From JACKBC01 sp041391125 (GTDB lineage Bacteria > Chloroflexota > Anaerolineae > Caldilineales > Caldilineaceae): a DNA stretch of 64,000 nucleotides. A program made the translations under genes and the position numbers. Under the pieces are notes generated by a model. The model did not search any database, was not told the DNA's origin, and worked only from the letters and a program-made list of their open reading frames with translations. The stretch is from positions 113,044 through 177,043 of the forward strand of contig JAWKON010000011.1 of assembly GCA_041391125.1 (NCBI GenBank), in the 5' to 3' direction. Below, one piece after another: positions 35,601 to 45,865 of this stretch; within the stretch, counting starts at the first letter, position 1, and each line of letters begins with the position of its first letter.

Positions 35601-38594
35601 GGTGGCGATGTTGGTGGCTGCGCCTTCTTGCATATAAATCTCCTCGTTGCCGCTGGTGATCCAGACCGCTGCGCCCTCCTGGGGATTCAGACTCTGATCG
35701 GGACCGGGGTCTTTGGCATCGCCGCGGTGGATAATAAAGTTGACCGGCTGCGACGCGTCTTGGATGGGGATGCGCCAATAGGCGCCAAACTCATCGACAT
35801 CATCAAACGGGCGCGGGCTTTCCCATTCGGTGCCCACCCCATTGGCAATGGCGTCACCCCACAGATGCAAGCCCCAGAAGTCGTTGAATTCGCTGCTGGT
35901 GGGGTCACCATAATCACCGTCGGCGCGCCGATAGTGGATGGTCACATAGCCCTGGGCCGCGGCCTGCGACGTATAAAATGCGCCATCGTCCTGCTTGAGC
36001 CAGATTTCGGGACCGTCCACGGCGGGATTGAAGTTGCGGTCCTGCTCCGCGCCATCCTTTGTGTCGCCGCGGTGCACAATAAAGTTGACGTCCCGAGTGG
36101 CGTCCTGTATTTTGATCAGCGCCATGCGGCCATAATCGGTCTCGCCGCGGAAGGGCATGGGCGCGGCCCATTCGGTCACTTCCTCCGGCGCAATGGCATC
36201 GCCCCACAAATGCAGCCCCCAAAAATCGTTGAAATCAGCGGACGCATCGTCACCATAATCCCCATCCTCGCGCAGATAATGAATAGCCACATAATCATAA
36301 TTGCCGCCCGCACCGGGTTCCGCTTGGCCCACCTGAATGCCGGTCACTTCGGCATAATTGAGATGGCCGTTCAGATCGCTGACCACGGCGGCGAAGTCGA
36401 GCTTGGCGCCCGGTTCCAGCTCACTGGCATCGTAAAAAACGCGATAGGGCGGGTTGTCGTCCACGCCGATGCGCGCATAGTCGCCGCCGTTGACGCGCAC
36501 GGCAAAGGTCACTTCAGCCAGTTGATCATGGCCAGGATGCGCTGGCCAGGTCTACGCCCACTTCAATGCGCTGCGGCACGTCGTTGCCGTCAATTGCTGA
36601 CGTTCAGATCGAACTGTTGGCCGCGGCTGGGGGTGTTGAAGGCGATGTCCGGTGCGGCTGTGCTGGCGGGAACGGCTGCATCGGCTTTATACACAATGTA
36701 GCCGTAGGGCCGCACAGAGACGGTCAGCGCGCCGTCGGCATCCGTGAGCGCGGGCCGTGCCGGCGATGGGGCGCGTTGCCCTGTCCGCCACATAGCCATC
36801 TTCGACGATTGGGGTGAAGCGTTGGCCCGCGGCGTAAAAGGTGGGGACACTGGCTGTCTGTGTCTTCGTCGCTGTTGTTGACCGCCACTACATATTCAGT
36901 CTGCGCAGCGCGGTCAATGCGGCTGAAGCGTAGATGCCGTTCGATGCTGCTGCGGCGGTGAATCTGGGCGCCGGTTTGCAGCGCCGGGCGCGCGATAGAG
37001 TTCGGCCAGTGCGCCAAAGCTGGTGAAGAGCGGATGCGATTCGTCGAAGTTGTCGTCGGCCGTGGTGGCGGTGGTCCCCACCAGGTCGTCGTCGTTGTAG
37101 CTGGCCACCTGCGACGGGAACATATCCTGGCGGGCGTTTTTGTCGTCGCCATCGCCTACAAAACCCTGCTCGTCGCCGTAATAGATGACGGGTACACCGC
37201 GGGCGAAAAACATGAGCGCGTGGGCCAGCTTAACCATTGCCAGCTTTTCGCCATCGGGCAGCGGGCCGTTGTCTTCATCCAGAAAGTGGGCAAAGCGGCG
37301 CGGTCGTGGTTGCCGATAAAGGTGGGCAGGCTGTAGGCATTGGAGTTGGCGTCGGTGTAATAGTCGTCATCGGCAAAAAAGGTTGCGCAGCGCATTGGAG
37401 CCGGCCCGCCCGAAACGTAGCGCCGCACCGCTTCCTGAAATTTGAAGTCGAGCACGGCGGGGAATTGGCCCAGGGTGGTGTAGTGGCTCAACAAGGCTTC
37501 ATTGCCGCTAAAACCTCGCCAAAAATGAAAAAGTCTCTTTGCCCAGCGCCGCTGCGTGCTCCAAAATAGCGGGGATAAAGGCCTGCCAAAATTCCAGATT
37601 GACGTGCTTGACCGTGTCGACGCGAAAGCCATCAATGTCGTAGTTGCTGATCCAATCTTTGTAGATGTCGATCATGCCCTTGACCACAGCGGGGTGCTCG
37701 GTGAAAAGGTCATCCAGCCCAAAGAAGTCGCCATAGAGCGAATTTTCGCCGCTAAAGGTGGAGTCGCCGCGGTTGTGGTAATAGATGGGGTTGTTGAGCC
37801 AGGCCGGGACTTTTAGGGTTTCGTCGCCGGCGTTGTTGTAAACCGGCGTGTAGGGGAAGCTGGTTTCGGCATCCAGCTCCGGGAAATCTGAGCCCCCGGC
37901 GTAAGCGCGGTCGTCAAATTCAACGCCCACCGCGTCTTTGTATGGAAAGTTGGCCTTGTTGCGATAAGTAAAAGCGCCTTCCTGATAGCTTAAAATGTCC
38001 GCCGTGTGATTGGCAATGATGTCGAAGAATATTTTGATGCCGCGGCGTGGGCCTGGCGGATCAGCTCCTCCAACTCGGCATTGGTCCCAAAGTGCGGGTC
38101 GAATTGAGTCATATCGGTGTACCAATAGCCGTGATAGGCCGCCGACGCGCTGGCGCCGCGGCCCTGCACCGGGTTGTTCTTGAAGACCGGCGTCATCCAA
38201 ATGGCGCTGATGCCCATATCGGCCAAATAGTCGAGCTTGGCGGTCAGCCCGGCCAGATCGCCGCCGTGGAAGAAGCCGCTGATTGGTGGGGTCAAAGCCG
38301 TGGTCCAGCCGCCCGCCCGCAATGCCGCCGGTATCGTTGCTGGGGTCGCCATTGGCAAAGCGGTCCGGCATAACAAAGTAAAAGACCGTCCCCTGAATCG
38401 GATGGCGCACCGGCGGGCTGACCAGCGCGGCCAGCTCCGCCGGACACCTTGGATTGGCCGACCAAACGGGCGAGCTTGCTTTGGGCAAAGAGCGGTTGGG
38501 GTTGATGAAGGGCGGGCTGATCATCGGAATGATCAGTGAAGCAGCGATCAGCAGGTTGAAAAGAGGAATAAGGAATCGCCGCTGTTTTTTTCAT
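32643..38594 (-). CDS. Secreted alpha-amylase/pullulanase (amylopullulanase), frameshifted in 5' third
   Basis: About 1980 residues when joined. From ATG 38592-38594 (GGAG upstream): signal peptide (LIPLFNLLIAASLIIP); an alpha-amylase GH13 domain with GISAIWMTPVF, FDIIANHT, DGFRVDTVKHV (nucleophile Asp), IFGEVF (acid Glu) and IGNHD; a bacterial Ig-like linker; three tandem pullulanase-associated (PUD/CBM41-like) repeats, each with IHYxRADGDYGD and DFWGLHLWGDA; a CBM48-type region; then a pullulanase GH13 domain with VVMDVVYNHT, DGFRFDLMGHH, YGEGWNFG and YVSAHDNQ. It would hydrolyse both alpha-1,4 and alpha-1,6 bonds of starch or glycogen outside the cell. The 3' 3870 bases are one clean frame; breaks occur only between 36.5 and 38.6 kb, several in T or G runs (e.g. 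37500-37530). Confidence 0.87.
35300..36320 (-). repeat. Three tandem copies encoding PUD/CBM41-like domains
   Basis: Direct repeats of roughly 350 bases inside the amylopullulanase gene. Each has the same DNA phrase near the start of the domain (GGGGCTTGCATCTGTGGGG type, read from the plus strand) and encodes FNDFWGLHLWGD, a Trp-rich starch-binding motif, and then HRGDAKDPGPDQ. Confidence 0.75.
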
Positions 38595-38668
38595 GGGGGC
38601 TCCGGAAATCAGATGCCGTATCAAAGCGTGGAGGTAAAGCATGTAGGCTCAGCTCCGCTTTAGAGTAC

Positions 38669-39850
38669 TCATGCACCCGTGGCGACCAGCACCGGATAAA
38701 CCTGCACGCCGGTCGCGGCATCTTGATAAGGCGCTTCAAATATCCGCCGATTTTCGTCATCCACCACTTCCACGAAGAAGACAAGCCAGATTTCGGTCTG
38801 TTGCAGCTGCGGCGTAGCGGGCGGCCTGTTGCGGCGCCTCGCGGTAGCGTTTGCGGTTGGTGAAGCTCTTGACCTCCACGCCATACAGCCGGTCCGCATA
38901 GGTGATTAGCAGATCAATTTTGCCGTTGCCGGTGGGAAATTCGGGAGGTGACGCGACCATCGAAATCGGCCAGAAATTGGAAGAGCCAGGTATACAGGCT
39001 AAAGTGGAAAAATGGCCTCCATGACGCGGTTGTCGCTGGCGCAGCGGGGCGCATTTGGAGCAGGCGTTCGCGGTGCTGTTGCAGATAGGTCTCATAGCGC
39101 CGCATGAGGTGCGGAACCGAAAGATGCGTATCGGTGATGGTGTCCGCCAGATTGGCAAAGGGTCATAGAGATGGCCCAGGTGACCAAAGACGGCGGGAGA
39201 AATAATTGAAGAGCCTCTTCTGCACAAAGGGCGAGGCAAAGCGCACGTAAAAATTGAGCTGGTCTTCAGTAGATTGATCAATGACGCCGTTGAGATAGAG
39301 AAAGTTGAGATGTGGATCATCGTAAGTGAAACGCATCTTCTGGTCGGTTTTATAAAGCTGGAAGCACGGTCCCAACGTAGGGTTCCTCTCTGGCCTTACT
39401 AATAATATTGAGAATGTTGTTGTTGGGCAGCAGATTCAGCCCTGCCGAGAACACAACCTCAAAATCATGGGCCGTAATGGATGATTCATGTCGGTTGTAG
39501 GTCTCGGTAAGCAATTCGCCAAACCAGCTAACGAGACCAGGTTGGCCCTGCGCTTCATAGAAGAGGCGATCCACCACTTCTGGCGCAACCTGCTGACCGC
39601 TCTCCTCTTCATACCAGCGGAACATGGCCGTCACTTCGTCTGCGGTCAAGTTGGTACGTGAATGCCGCGCTGCGCCACCCGTTGCAGCATCCACGCCCGT
39701 TCGTTCGCCGCGGCGCCCAGACTGTAATATAATGGCCCCCTTGGCCGGATCGTCGCCCAAAGCTGCTGGCTGGTCTGTTCGATCAGTTCCGCGCGCGGCA
39801 TAATAGTGCAGATCGGTATCGATTGGGCCGTAGGATGAGAATTTGCGCAT
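38669..39850 (-). pseudogene. Degraded AAA-like ATPase with C-terminal PD-(D/E)XK-type domain
   Basis: The remnant begins MRKFSSYGPIDTDLHYYA, as in the AAA-ATPase-like/DUF family, and retains a P-loop vestige (WAPRRT..., near 39720) and the ATPase C-lobe (LTADEVTAMFRWYEEESG, GQPGLVSWFGELL). The C-terminal nuclease-like domain has GNGKIDLLITYADRLYGVEVKSF (Asp...Glu-x-Lys). The frame changes at least four times. Between the P-loop and LTADEV some 130 residues expected of the family, including Walker B, are absent. Missing homopolymer bases explain the frame changes but not this deletion, so the copy is probably inactive. It ends 75 bases downstream of the amylopullulanase start, on the same strand. 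Confidence 0.6.
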
Positions 39851-39890
39851 AATTTTGCGTTCCCAAAAACCGACGATGTACGATCTCAGA

Positions 39891-39945
39891 TTTACGATTT
39901 ACGAAATGAGTTCGTCGACGAAGTAGCTTCGTAAATCGTACATCG
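39891..39945. repeat. TACGAA inverted repeat
   Basis: GATTTACGAA near the left and TTCGTAAATC at the right, plus GTACGAT/ATCGTAC outer units. It lies beyond the 3' end of the histidine-kinase gene and supplies an accidental stop for its shifted frame. Confidence 0.65.
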
Positions 39946-42274
39946 TAATGATAAAGGCGTGTTTCGATGCCGCGCCATTATACCATACAGTGCCAGCGCG
40001 ATCTGAGTTCACGCTGGTCCCTGCGGCAGCCAGATCGTCACGCACACCGGCGTCGGCTGACGCGTTTTGCACCGTCAACTCGCCGCCCACAATGGCTAGC
40101 AGCGTGCTGTGCATGGCTAGTCCATTGCCGCCCTGCAAAACACTTGGCGCAGCGTGATCGCCTGCGTCATGGGATGACGTTGGCATCCCGACGCCATTGT
40201 CCTGCACCTGAATGCGCAGTCCGTTCTGCTGTGTTACCGACACATCCAACTCCAGCCGTCGTTGTGGATCATCGCTGCGACCGTGGCGGGCCGCGTTGCG
40301 CATAGCTTCGCGGGCGGCGTAAAAGAGCACCTCCTGGGTTAAGGGCGAAAAGGCAGCGGCGGTTTGCGCCGTTCTTTCATCCACATGCCAGCGCACAGCG
40401 TCGAAAGCGTTGGCCAGCTCCTCGGCAGCCAGCGCTTGCAGTGCGCCCACCAATCCCAATTCGTGCAGTTGCGGCATGGCGCGGGCAGGCATGGTGCGCA
40501 GCAGCGCTGAGATCTGTCGATGCGCATCGGTGAGCAGCGAGGCAACCTGCGCAATGCCAATGGCCATCTGTTCTTCGGACGCGGTTGGCGCAGGTGACAG
40601 ACCGGTGAGCGCCAGCAGCGCGGTGTGCAGTTGCGGCAGCACCTCATCGTGCAAAATGCGGCGGGCGCGTCGATCCAAAAGCTGGCTTTCGGCCAGTTGA
40701 CGCCGCTGTAGCGTCAGCAGCCGCCGGCCAATTTCAACGCCGGCCTGCGTGTCGATGAGCCGTTCGCCGCTGGCGCGCGCCATCTCAATTTCCTCCTGCG
40801 TGAGCAGGTTACCGTTGTGCTTGCCGCCCAGCAATAAGAAGCCGATGAGCCCCCGTTCACTCCAAAGCGGCACGGCCCAATTCAGCCCCTCCGCGTTTCC
40901 CAACGCCAGCGCTGTGGGGCTATTTTGCGCCGGCAGATTGGATGTGGCCAGCCCCTCGGCCTGCTCATCGGCGATTTTGGTGAAGGCGGCATGATCCGGC
41001 GTATGGATGTGCGGATAGCTAATGATGCCACCGATCATCGGGGCAAGCGCGCCCAGGGGAACCAGATGGGCCTGCTCTATTTCCAGCACGTTGTGGCAGA
41101 GATTGTAGAAAAGCGCATAGGTGTCAATGTGATCGGTGGTGAGCGGATCTAGTGGCGACGCCGGCAAGTTCGCCGCGCTGAGCAGTTGGGTGTAGAGATG
41201 CTGGCTGCCCACAAAGGGCCGCAATTGGCGCATCTCCTCCGCGCGCTGACGGTAGGTCGACCGGTTTTGCAGGGCATAGAAAGTGGTCACCAGCACGGCG
41301 GTCAGCAGCAGCAGCGCAATGGGGTCAAGCTGGAAAGCAAAATGGGCGCTCACCAGTCCGCCAAAGCAGAGCGCTAGCGCCACGGCGTTGAACCAGTTGC
41401 GGCGCAGCGTCCGTCGGGGCAGGGCGCTGCCGGTGAAGATTTCATAGGTAATAATGGCCTGGCCGACGAGAAAGATAACAAGCCCAATGAGGGCGGAGAT
41501 CAGCAGATCCACCCGCGCCATCGGCAAACTCAACGGCACCACGCGTTCATATATGTTTGATGTAGTTCCATAAAGCAGCCAAAAAATGACGCCCACCACC
41601 CACACGCTCACCAATAAAAGCGTGATGGTGGCGCCAATGAGCCACGGGCGAGCGCGAGCGCGGGCTTGGTCACCCATTAAGCGGCTGGAGGGCCGCGGGT
41701 GATAAAGCGCATCCAGCGCCAATCCAATGCAGAGCAAAATGTAAAGCGGGAAAGTGAGCGCGAGCAGCGGTGCGCTGCGCACATTCCATGCCATGTCGAT
41801 CTGATGCTGGGTCATCTCCACAAAAGTGGGCAAAGAACCGGTGGCCAGCAGCAGCGCCATGAGCAGCAGCAACAATAGGCCGGTGGCGCCAAAGCCGAGC
41901 CGGTGGTGAAGACGCAGCGCGGGCTGCAAGGGGATGGAAAAGGGCTCAGTCTCCCAGTAGCCAGTGTACCAGAGAACCATCAAATACCAGGCAAAGGGCG
42001 CCGCGGCCAGCGGCAACCAGCCCGTCCGCCACCAGAGGTTGAGCCGCCAACTGGCCTGTTCCAATTCTGGCAGGCTCAGCCCCAACAGCACCGTGTGGCT
42101 CACAAAAAAGGCCGCCCCCAGCAGCAGCCCCGCCCCAGCCAAAACCACGCCCGCGTCGCGGCGTTCAGCATTGAGCAGCACCGTCAGCCCCAGCCAACCC
42201 AGCAAGATCACGTTGGCCAACGAAATGGCCAACGCCCCCCAGGTTAGCAGAAAATATTCGTGAGACCAGAGCAT
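39899..42274 (-). CDS. Orphan membrane histidine kinase (HisKA_3/NarX-like), C-terminal frameshift
   Basis: About 790 residues: seven to nine N-terminal transmembrane helices, a GAF-like middle region, then a kinase core with RRILHDEVLPQLHTALL (phospho-accepting His, about residue 541), N-box YAAREAMRNAARHG, G-box QDNGVGM and GGNGLAMH. The HPK7 layout predicts a NarL-type partner, but no response regulator is nearby. The written frame ends at 39899 in a repeat. In the next frame the usual C-terminus (TIWLPQGPA) is present and stops at 40009-40011, so a base has been lost near 40050. The start was set at ATG 42274; the longer frame runs into a tandem repeat. Confidence 0.83.
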   Translation of the reverse strand: MLWSHEYFLLTWGALAISLANVILLGWLGLTVLLNAERRDAGVVLAGAGLLLGAAFFVSHTVLLGLSLPELEQASWRLNLWWRTGWLPLAAAPFAWYLMVLWYTGYWETEPFSIPLQPALRLHHRLGFGATGLLLLLLMALLLATGSLPTFVEMTQHQIDMAWNVRSAPLLALTFPLYILLCIGLALDALYHPRPSSRLMGDQARARARPWLIGATITLLLVSVWVVGVIFWLLYGTTSNIYERVVPLSLPMARVDLLISALIGLVIFLVGQAIITYEIFTGSALPRRTLRRNWFNAVALALCFGGLVSAHFAFQLDPIALLLLTAVLVTTFYALQNRSTYRQRAEEMRQLRPFVGSQHLYTQLLSAANLPASPLDPLTTDHIDTYALFYNLCHNVLEIEQAHLVPLGALAPMIGGIISYPHIHTPDHAAFTKIADEQAEGLATSNLPAQNSPTALALGNAEGLNWAVPLWSERGLIGFLLLGGKHNGNLLTQEEIEMARASGERLIDTQAGVEIGRRLLTLQRRQLAESQLLDRRARRILHDEVLPQLHTALLALTGLSPAPTASEEQMAIGIAQVASLLTDAHRQISALLRTMPARAMPQLHELGLVGALQALAAEELANAFDAVRWHVDERTAQTAAAFSPLTQEVLFYAAREAMRNAARHGRSDDPQRRLELDVSVTQQNGLRIQVQDNGVGMPTSSHDAGDHAAPSVLQGGNGLAMHSTLLAIVGGELTVQNASADAGVRDDLAAAGTSVNSDRAGTVWYNGAASKHAFIITMYDLRSYFVDELIS

Positions 42275-42302
42275 GTGTGTTTGCCGTCCATTGGGGGTGT
42301 CT

Positions 42303-42540
42303 AAACTATGATGGGGATGATTAGGTGATGGGCTATGATTGCCTGTGACTGAGCGGGCGCAGAGCAAGACAACAGACAGCGTCCTCCACGCGTTATCATA
42401 GCTCTCATAAAATCAGAAAAAACTATGATGGAAATGATTAGGTGATGGACTATGATTGCCCATAGCGGGGAGACGAAGAGTGTAGCAACGGACAATCTCC
42501 ACCACGCGTCATCATAGCTCTCATAAAATCAGAAAAATCA
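42303..42540. repeat. Tandem duplication, unit 117 bp, two copies
   Basis: The phrase CTATGATGG...ATGATTAGGTGATGG...CTATGATTGCC and, later, CACGCGT.ATCATAGCTCTCAT recur at a distance of 117 bases (42306 and 42423). The ends are conserved; the middles differ. Each unit has complementary ends (CTATGAT/ATCATAG), so each can fold into a hairpin. It lies between the histidine kinase and acyltransferase genes. Confidence 0.75.
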
Positions 42541-42559
42541 TAGTCCAGACATGCCTTAT

Positions 42560-43316
42560 CTATTTGGACGCCGATGCGACAAATAGATAAACCAGCCCAT
42601 ACAGCAGGGGCTGATGGATCAAGTAAATAAAGAGCGAATTGCGCCCCAGCAATTGCAGCCACCGCAGCGGCAACCAGTGGCCAATCTGGGGCATGACAAA
42701 GCGGGGGACGCCAGCCGCATACAGCACATTCCCCCCAAAAATGCCAAGCAAAACCACCCCCAGCCAGGGCATCAAGGGAAAATAGTCCACTGCCGGGTAA
42801 TACTCCGGGCGTGGTCCCAACCACACCAGCCACAGCGTCTCCACGCGCATGGCCTGCACATATGGTCCGGCCAGCAGAATCAGCACGCCCAGCGCCAAAT
42901 TGAGCCACCGATAGGGCAGCAGCGGGTAGGTGATGATGATGGCCACGCCGATGAAATGCAGGATGCCGAAATCAACGCGCCCTGTCCCCGCCGTCCGTGT
43001 GATGAGCCCGATGATGACGCCAAAGCCAAAAATGTAGAGCCCGCGCCGCATATGCCCACAGGAGTGAATGGGCGCTGTCTACCCGGCGTCGGTTGTAGCT
43101 AATCGTCAGCGAGACGCCCACCAGCAGCAGAAACAGGCTGGCCGTTGTGCGCTGGAAGAGCTCCCAAAAGAGCGACAGAAACGTTTGGTTGGCAACCAAG
43201 CGGAAAAACCACAGATCCCACATGAGATGATAGGTCACCATCATCACAATGGCCACGCCGCGCAACGCGCCGACTTCCCAAAGGCGATTGGGGCGAATGT
43301 TGCTCCAGAGTCTCAT
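42560..43316 (-). CDS. DUF1624 / heparan-alpha-glucosaminide acetyltransferase-like membrane protein, one frameshift
   Basis: About 250 residues with around seven hydrophobic segments. The N-terminal RLWEVGALRGVAIVMMVTYH is the DUF1624/HGSNAT signature (R-GxAI...H), and SLFLLLVGVSL and LLGRNSLFIYLIHQPLLYGL at the far end match the family. Members transfer acetyl groups across membranes to sugars. The frame shifts near 43060-43080, between ISYNRRR and MRRGLYIFGFG. It ends next to the tandem repeat. The acceptor is unknown; cell-wall or exopolysaccharide acetylation is a reasonable guess. Confidence 0.78.
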
Positions 43317-43576
43317 AAACTTTGTTCTTTTGGTGGTGGGTTTGCGATTCTGTCACCTGAAAATCGTTTGCGCGTAACATTTAGCCGTCTCGAGCGCCCG
43401 TTGCACTTGACGGTGAAGGAGACGGAGGGCTGAATAGTCCCGTTTGCGCTCATTATAAATTCACAAAAGGCGCAGAGAAAATTTTGTCCTGAACGTATTA
43501 TTGACCACTAGCCAAAAGCCGTTTTCTCTGGTATACTCGCAGCCTGAGATTATTCTTTTTGGGGAGATTTATACTA

Positions 43577-45397
43577 ATGAATGGAAATTGGAACCGCAAT
43601 GCGTTTGTCTATCTGCTGATCCTGGTGGCGGGGGCGGCGCTCTTTTTCAACATTTACCGTTCGCCCGAAGCGCCCAAACCCATCAGCTTGACCGAACTGG
43701 CCAAGCGCGTGGAAGCGGGTGAGGTGCAGGCCATCACCGTCAATGGCGACACTGTCGAAGTCGATCTGGGTGAAAACCGCAGCAAGCTGACCACCCGCCG
43801 CGAACAGGATGTGCCGATTACGCAGACGTTGACCGACTTGGGCGTGCCGCCGGACAAACTTACCGCCGTTAAAATTCAGTACGACGCACCGGGCAATTCG
43901 GCCAACTGGCTGGCGCTGCTGATCAATTTGCTGCCGCTGGTCTTTATTGCCGGTCTCTTCTTTATCCTCTTCCGCCAAACGCAGGGCAGCAACAATCAGG
44001 CCCTTTCCTTTGGCAAAAGCAGGGCCCGCATGTTCACCGGCGACAAACCCACCGTTACCTTTGACGATGTGGCCGGTTCGGATGAAGCCAAAGAGGAACT
44101 GGAGGAAGTGGTCGAATTCCTCAAAGAACCGCAAAAGTTCGCCGCCCTGGGCGCCCGCATTCCCAAAGGTGTGCTGCTGGTCGGCCCGCCCGGCACCGGC
44201 AAAACGCTGATGGCCAAAGCCGTTTCCGGCGAGGCGGGCGTGCCCTTTTTCAGCATCTCGGGCTCGGAATTTGTGGAGATGTTTGTGGGCGTGGGCGCCA
44301 GCCGCGTGCGGGACCTCTTTGAACAGGCCAAGCGCAACAGCCCCTGCATCATCTTCATCGACGAAATTGACGCCGTGGGCCGCTACCGCGGCACCGGTCT
44401 GGGCGGCTCCCACGATGAGCGCGAGCAGACGCTCAACCAGATTCTGGTCGAGATGGATGGTTTTGGCACCGACACCAATGTGATTCTGATCGCCGCCACC
44501 AACCGCCCCGATATTCTGGATCCGGCCCTGCTGCGCCCCGGCCGTTTTGACCGCCGCGTCACCATGGACCGGCCGGACATCAAAGGGCGTCGCGCCATTT
44601 TGGATGTCCACGTCAAGGGCAAGCCCATTGCGGCCAATGTGGATCTGGACCGCATTGCCAAGCAGACGCCCGGCTTTGTGGGCGCCGATCTGGAAAATGT
44701 GGTCAACGAAGCGGCCATCTTGGCGGCCCGGCGCAACAAGCGCGGCATCGGCATGGAGGAGCTGCAAGAGGCCATTGAGCGCGTAGCCATGGGTGGTCCC
44801 GAACGCCGCAGTCGGCTGATTTCGCCCAAAGAAAAGGAAGTGATCGCCTATCACGAAGCGGGACACGCCGTGGTGGCGCAACTGTGCGAAAATTCGGACC
44901 CACTGCAAAAGGTGACTATTGTGCCGCGCGGCGGCGCCGGCGGCTACGTCTGGCGCGTCTCCGAAAAGGACCGCGTGCTGATCAACCGCTCCTATTTCTT
45001 GGATAACATTGCGGTGGCGCTCGGCGGTCGCGTGGCCGAAGAGCTGATCTTCGATGAGATTTCCAGCGGCGCCAGCTCAGACATCCAGCAGCTCACCTCT
45101 ACGGCGCGCGCCATGGTGACCAAATATGGCATGAGTCAAAGCATGGGGCCGCTCCAATTTGGCCAGCAGGACGAAATGGTCTTTCTGGGCCGCGATCTAG
45201 CCGAGCAGCGCGATTATAGCGAAGAGGTGGCCGAGCAGATCGATGACGAGGTTAAGCAGATTGTCGATCACGCCTATAAGCGGGTGCGCGATCTGCTACA
45301 GAATAATCTGGACAAACTGCACGCCGTGGCTAAAGCGCTCCTCGAACGCGAGACGCTCAACCACGACGAGTTTGCGGAAATTTTCCAAGGAATATAG
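43577..45397 (+). CDS. ftsH: ATP-dependent zinc metalloprotease FtsH
   Basis: Membrane-bound AAA protease for quality control. 606 residues: two N-terminal transmembrane helices (AFVYLLILVAGAALFF and LLPLVFIAGLFFILF) flank a small periplasmic domain. The AAA module has Walker A GPPGTGKT, Walker B CIIFIDEIDAVG and the SRH around ATNRPDILDPALLRPGRFDR. The protease has the zinc site HEAGH and the third ligand Asp later. No defects. The start was taken at ATG 43577 (GGGGAG ten bases upstream), six codons into the longer frame. Convergent with the small transporter downstream. Confidence 0.96.
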   Translation: MNGNWNRNAFVYLLILVAGAALFFNIYRSPEAPKPISLTELAKRVEAGEVQAITVNGDTVEVDLGENRSKLTTRREQDVPITQTLTDLGVPPDKLTAVKIQYDAPGNSANWLALLINLLPLVFIAGLFFILFRQTQGSNNQALSFGKSRARMFTGDKPTVTFDDVAGSDEAKEELEEVVEFLKEPQKFAALGARIPKGVLLVGPPGTGKTLMAKAVSGEAGVPFFSISGSEFVEMFVGVGASRVRDLFEQAKRNSPCIIFIDEIDAVGRYRGTGLGGSHDEREQTLNQILVEMDGFGTDTNVILIAATNRPDILDPALLRPGRFDRRVTMDRPDIKGRRAILDVHVKGKPIAANVDLDRIAKQTPGFVGADLENVVNEAAILAARRNKRGIGMEELQEAIERVAMGGPERRSRLISPKEKEVIAYHEAGHAVVAQLCENSDPLQKVTIVPRGGAGGYVWRVSEKDRVLINRSYFLDNIAVALGGRVAEELIFDEISSGASSDIQQLTSTARAMVTKYGMSQSMGPLQFGQQDEMVFLGRDLAEQRDYSEEVAEQIDDEVKQIVDHAYKRVRDLLQNNLDKLHAVAKALLERETLNHDEFAEIFQGI

Positions 45398-45399
45398 AA

Positions 45400-45451
45400 G
45401 ATGACAAGATGAGGGGATGACAAGATGACAGTTACCCCTCATCTTGTCATC
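45400..45451. repeat. GATGACAA-type inverted repeat after ftsH
   Basis: GATGACAAGATGAGGGG (45400-45416) pairs perfectly with CCCCTCATCTTGTCATC (45435-45451), with more units outside up to 45478. Same family as 20061 and 59117; again located between convergent genes, where it may end transcripts. Confidence 0.78.
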
Positions 45452-45478
45452 CTTTCATCTTGTCACCCCCTCATCTTC

Positions 45479-45842
45479 TCAACTCTGGCTGACCAAAATG
45501 ACCCCGGCGCAGATAATCGCCACGCCGGTCCAGCGCAGTGCCGTGACCGATTCCCCCAGCCAAAGCGCCCCCACCAGCGTGATCAACACGTAGCCGAGGC
45601 TCAAGGCCGGGTACGCATAGCTCAGATCGACGCGGCTCAACAAAATCAGCCAGCAGATGCTGCTGACGCCATAGGCCGCCACGCCGCCCAGCACAAATGG
45701 ATGCAGAAACGCCTGGCTTAACCCGGCCATAATGGCATTCAAATCACCGCCAATCGCTTCCACGCCTATCATCCCGCTTCATCATAAATTGCCCCGCCAC
45801 GTTCAGCGCAACCGTCACCAGCAGCAGAACCATCTGCTTCAT
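45479..45842 (-). CDS. SMR/EamA-like small multidrug or metabolite transporter, one frameshift
   Basis: About 120 residues, four transmembrane helices. From ATG 45840-45842 (GGAAGG upstream) the frame reads MKQMVLLLVTVALNVAGQFM, then shifts at about 45773-45780 into MIGVEAIGG and FVLGGVAAYGVSSICWLILLSRVDLSYAYPALSLGY. The latter holds the SRVDLSYAYP-type loop of SMR/EamA proteins, although the first-helix Glu of EmrE (AxxxE) is replaced by Asn-Val-Ala-Gly. It is probably a proton- or sugar-nucleotide-type exporter of the family used with undecaprenyl or drug substrates; the substrate is not known. Confidence 0.72.
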
Positions 45843-45865
45843 AAACTCGCCTTCCCTCAATAAAT

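Noticed and set aside
33225..36701. Long plus-strand frames opposite the pullulanase
   Set aside because: Antisense shadows of a continuous 1289-residue frame with all GH13 motifs.
42301..42495. Small minus-strand protein of 64 residues
   Set aside because: It lies wholly within the tandem repeat and its residues simply mirror the repeated DNA; no ribosome site or similarity.
43501..43537. ftsH promoter TTGACC...TATACT
   Set aside because: The spacing is about 25 bases, too long for a sigma-70 promoter; the TATACT alone is insufficient.
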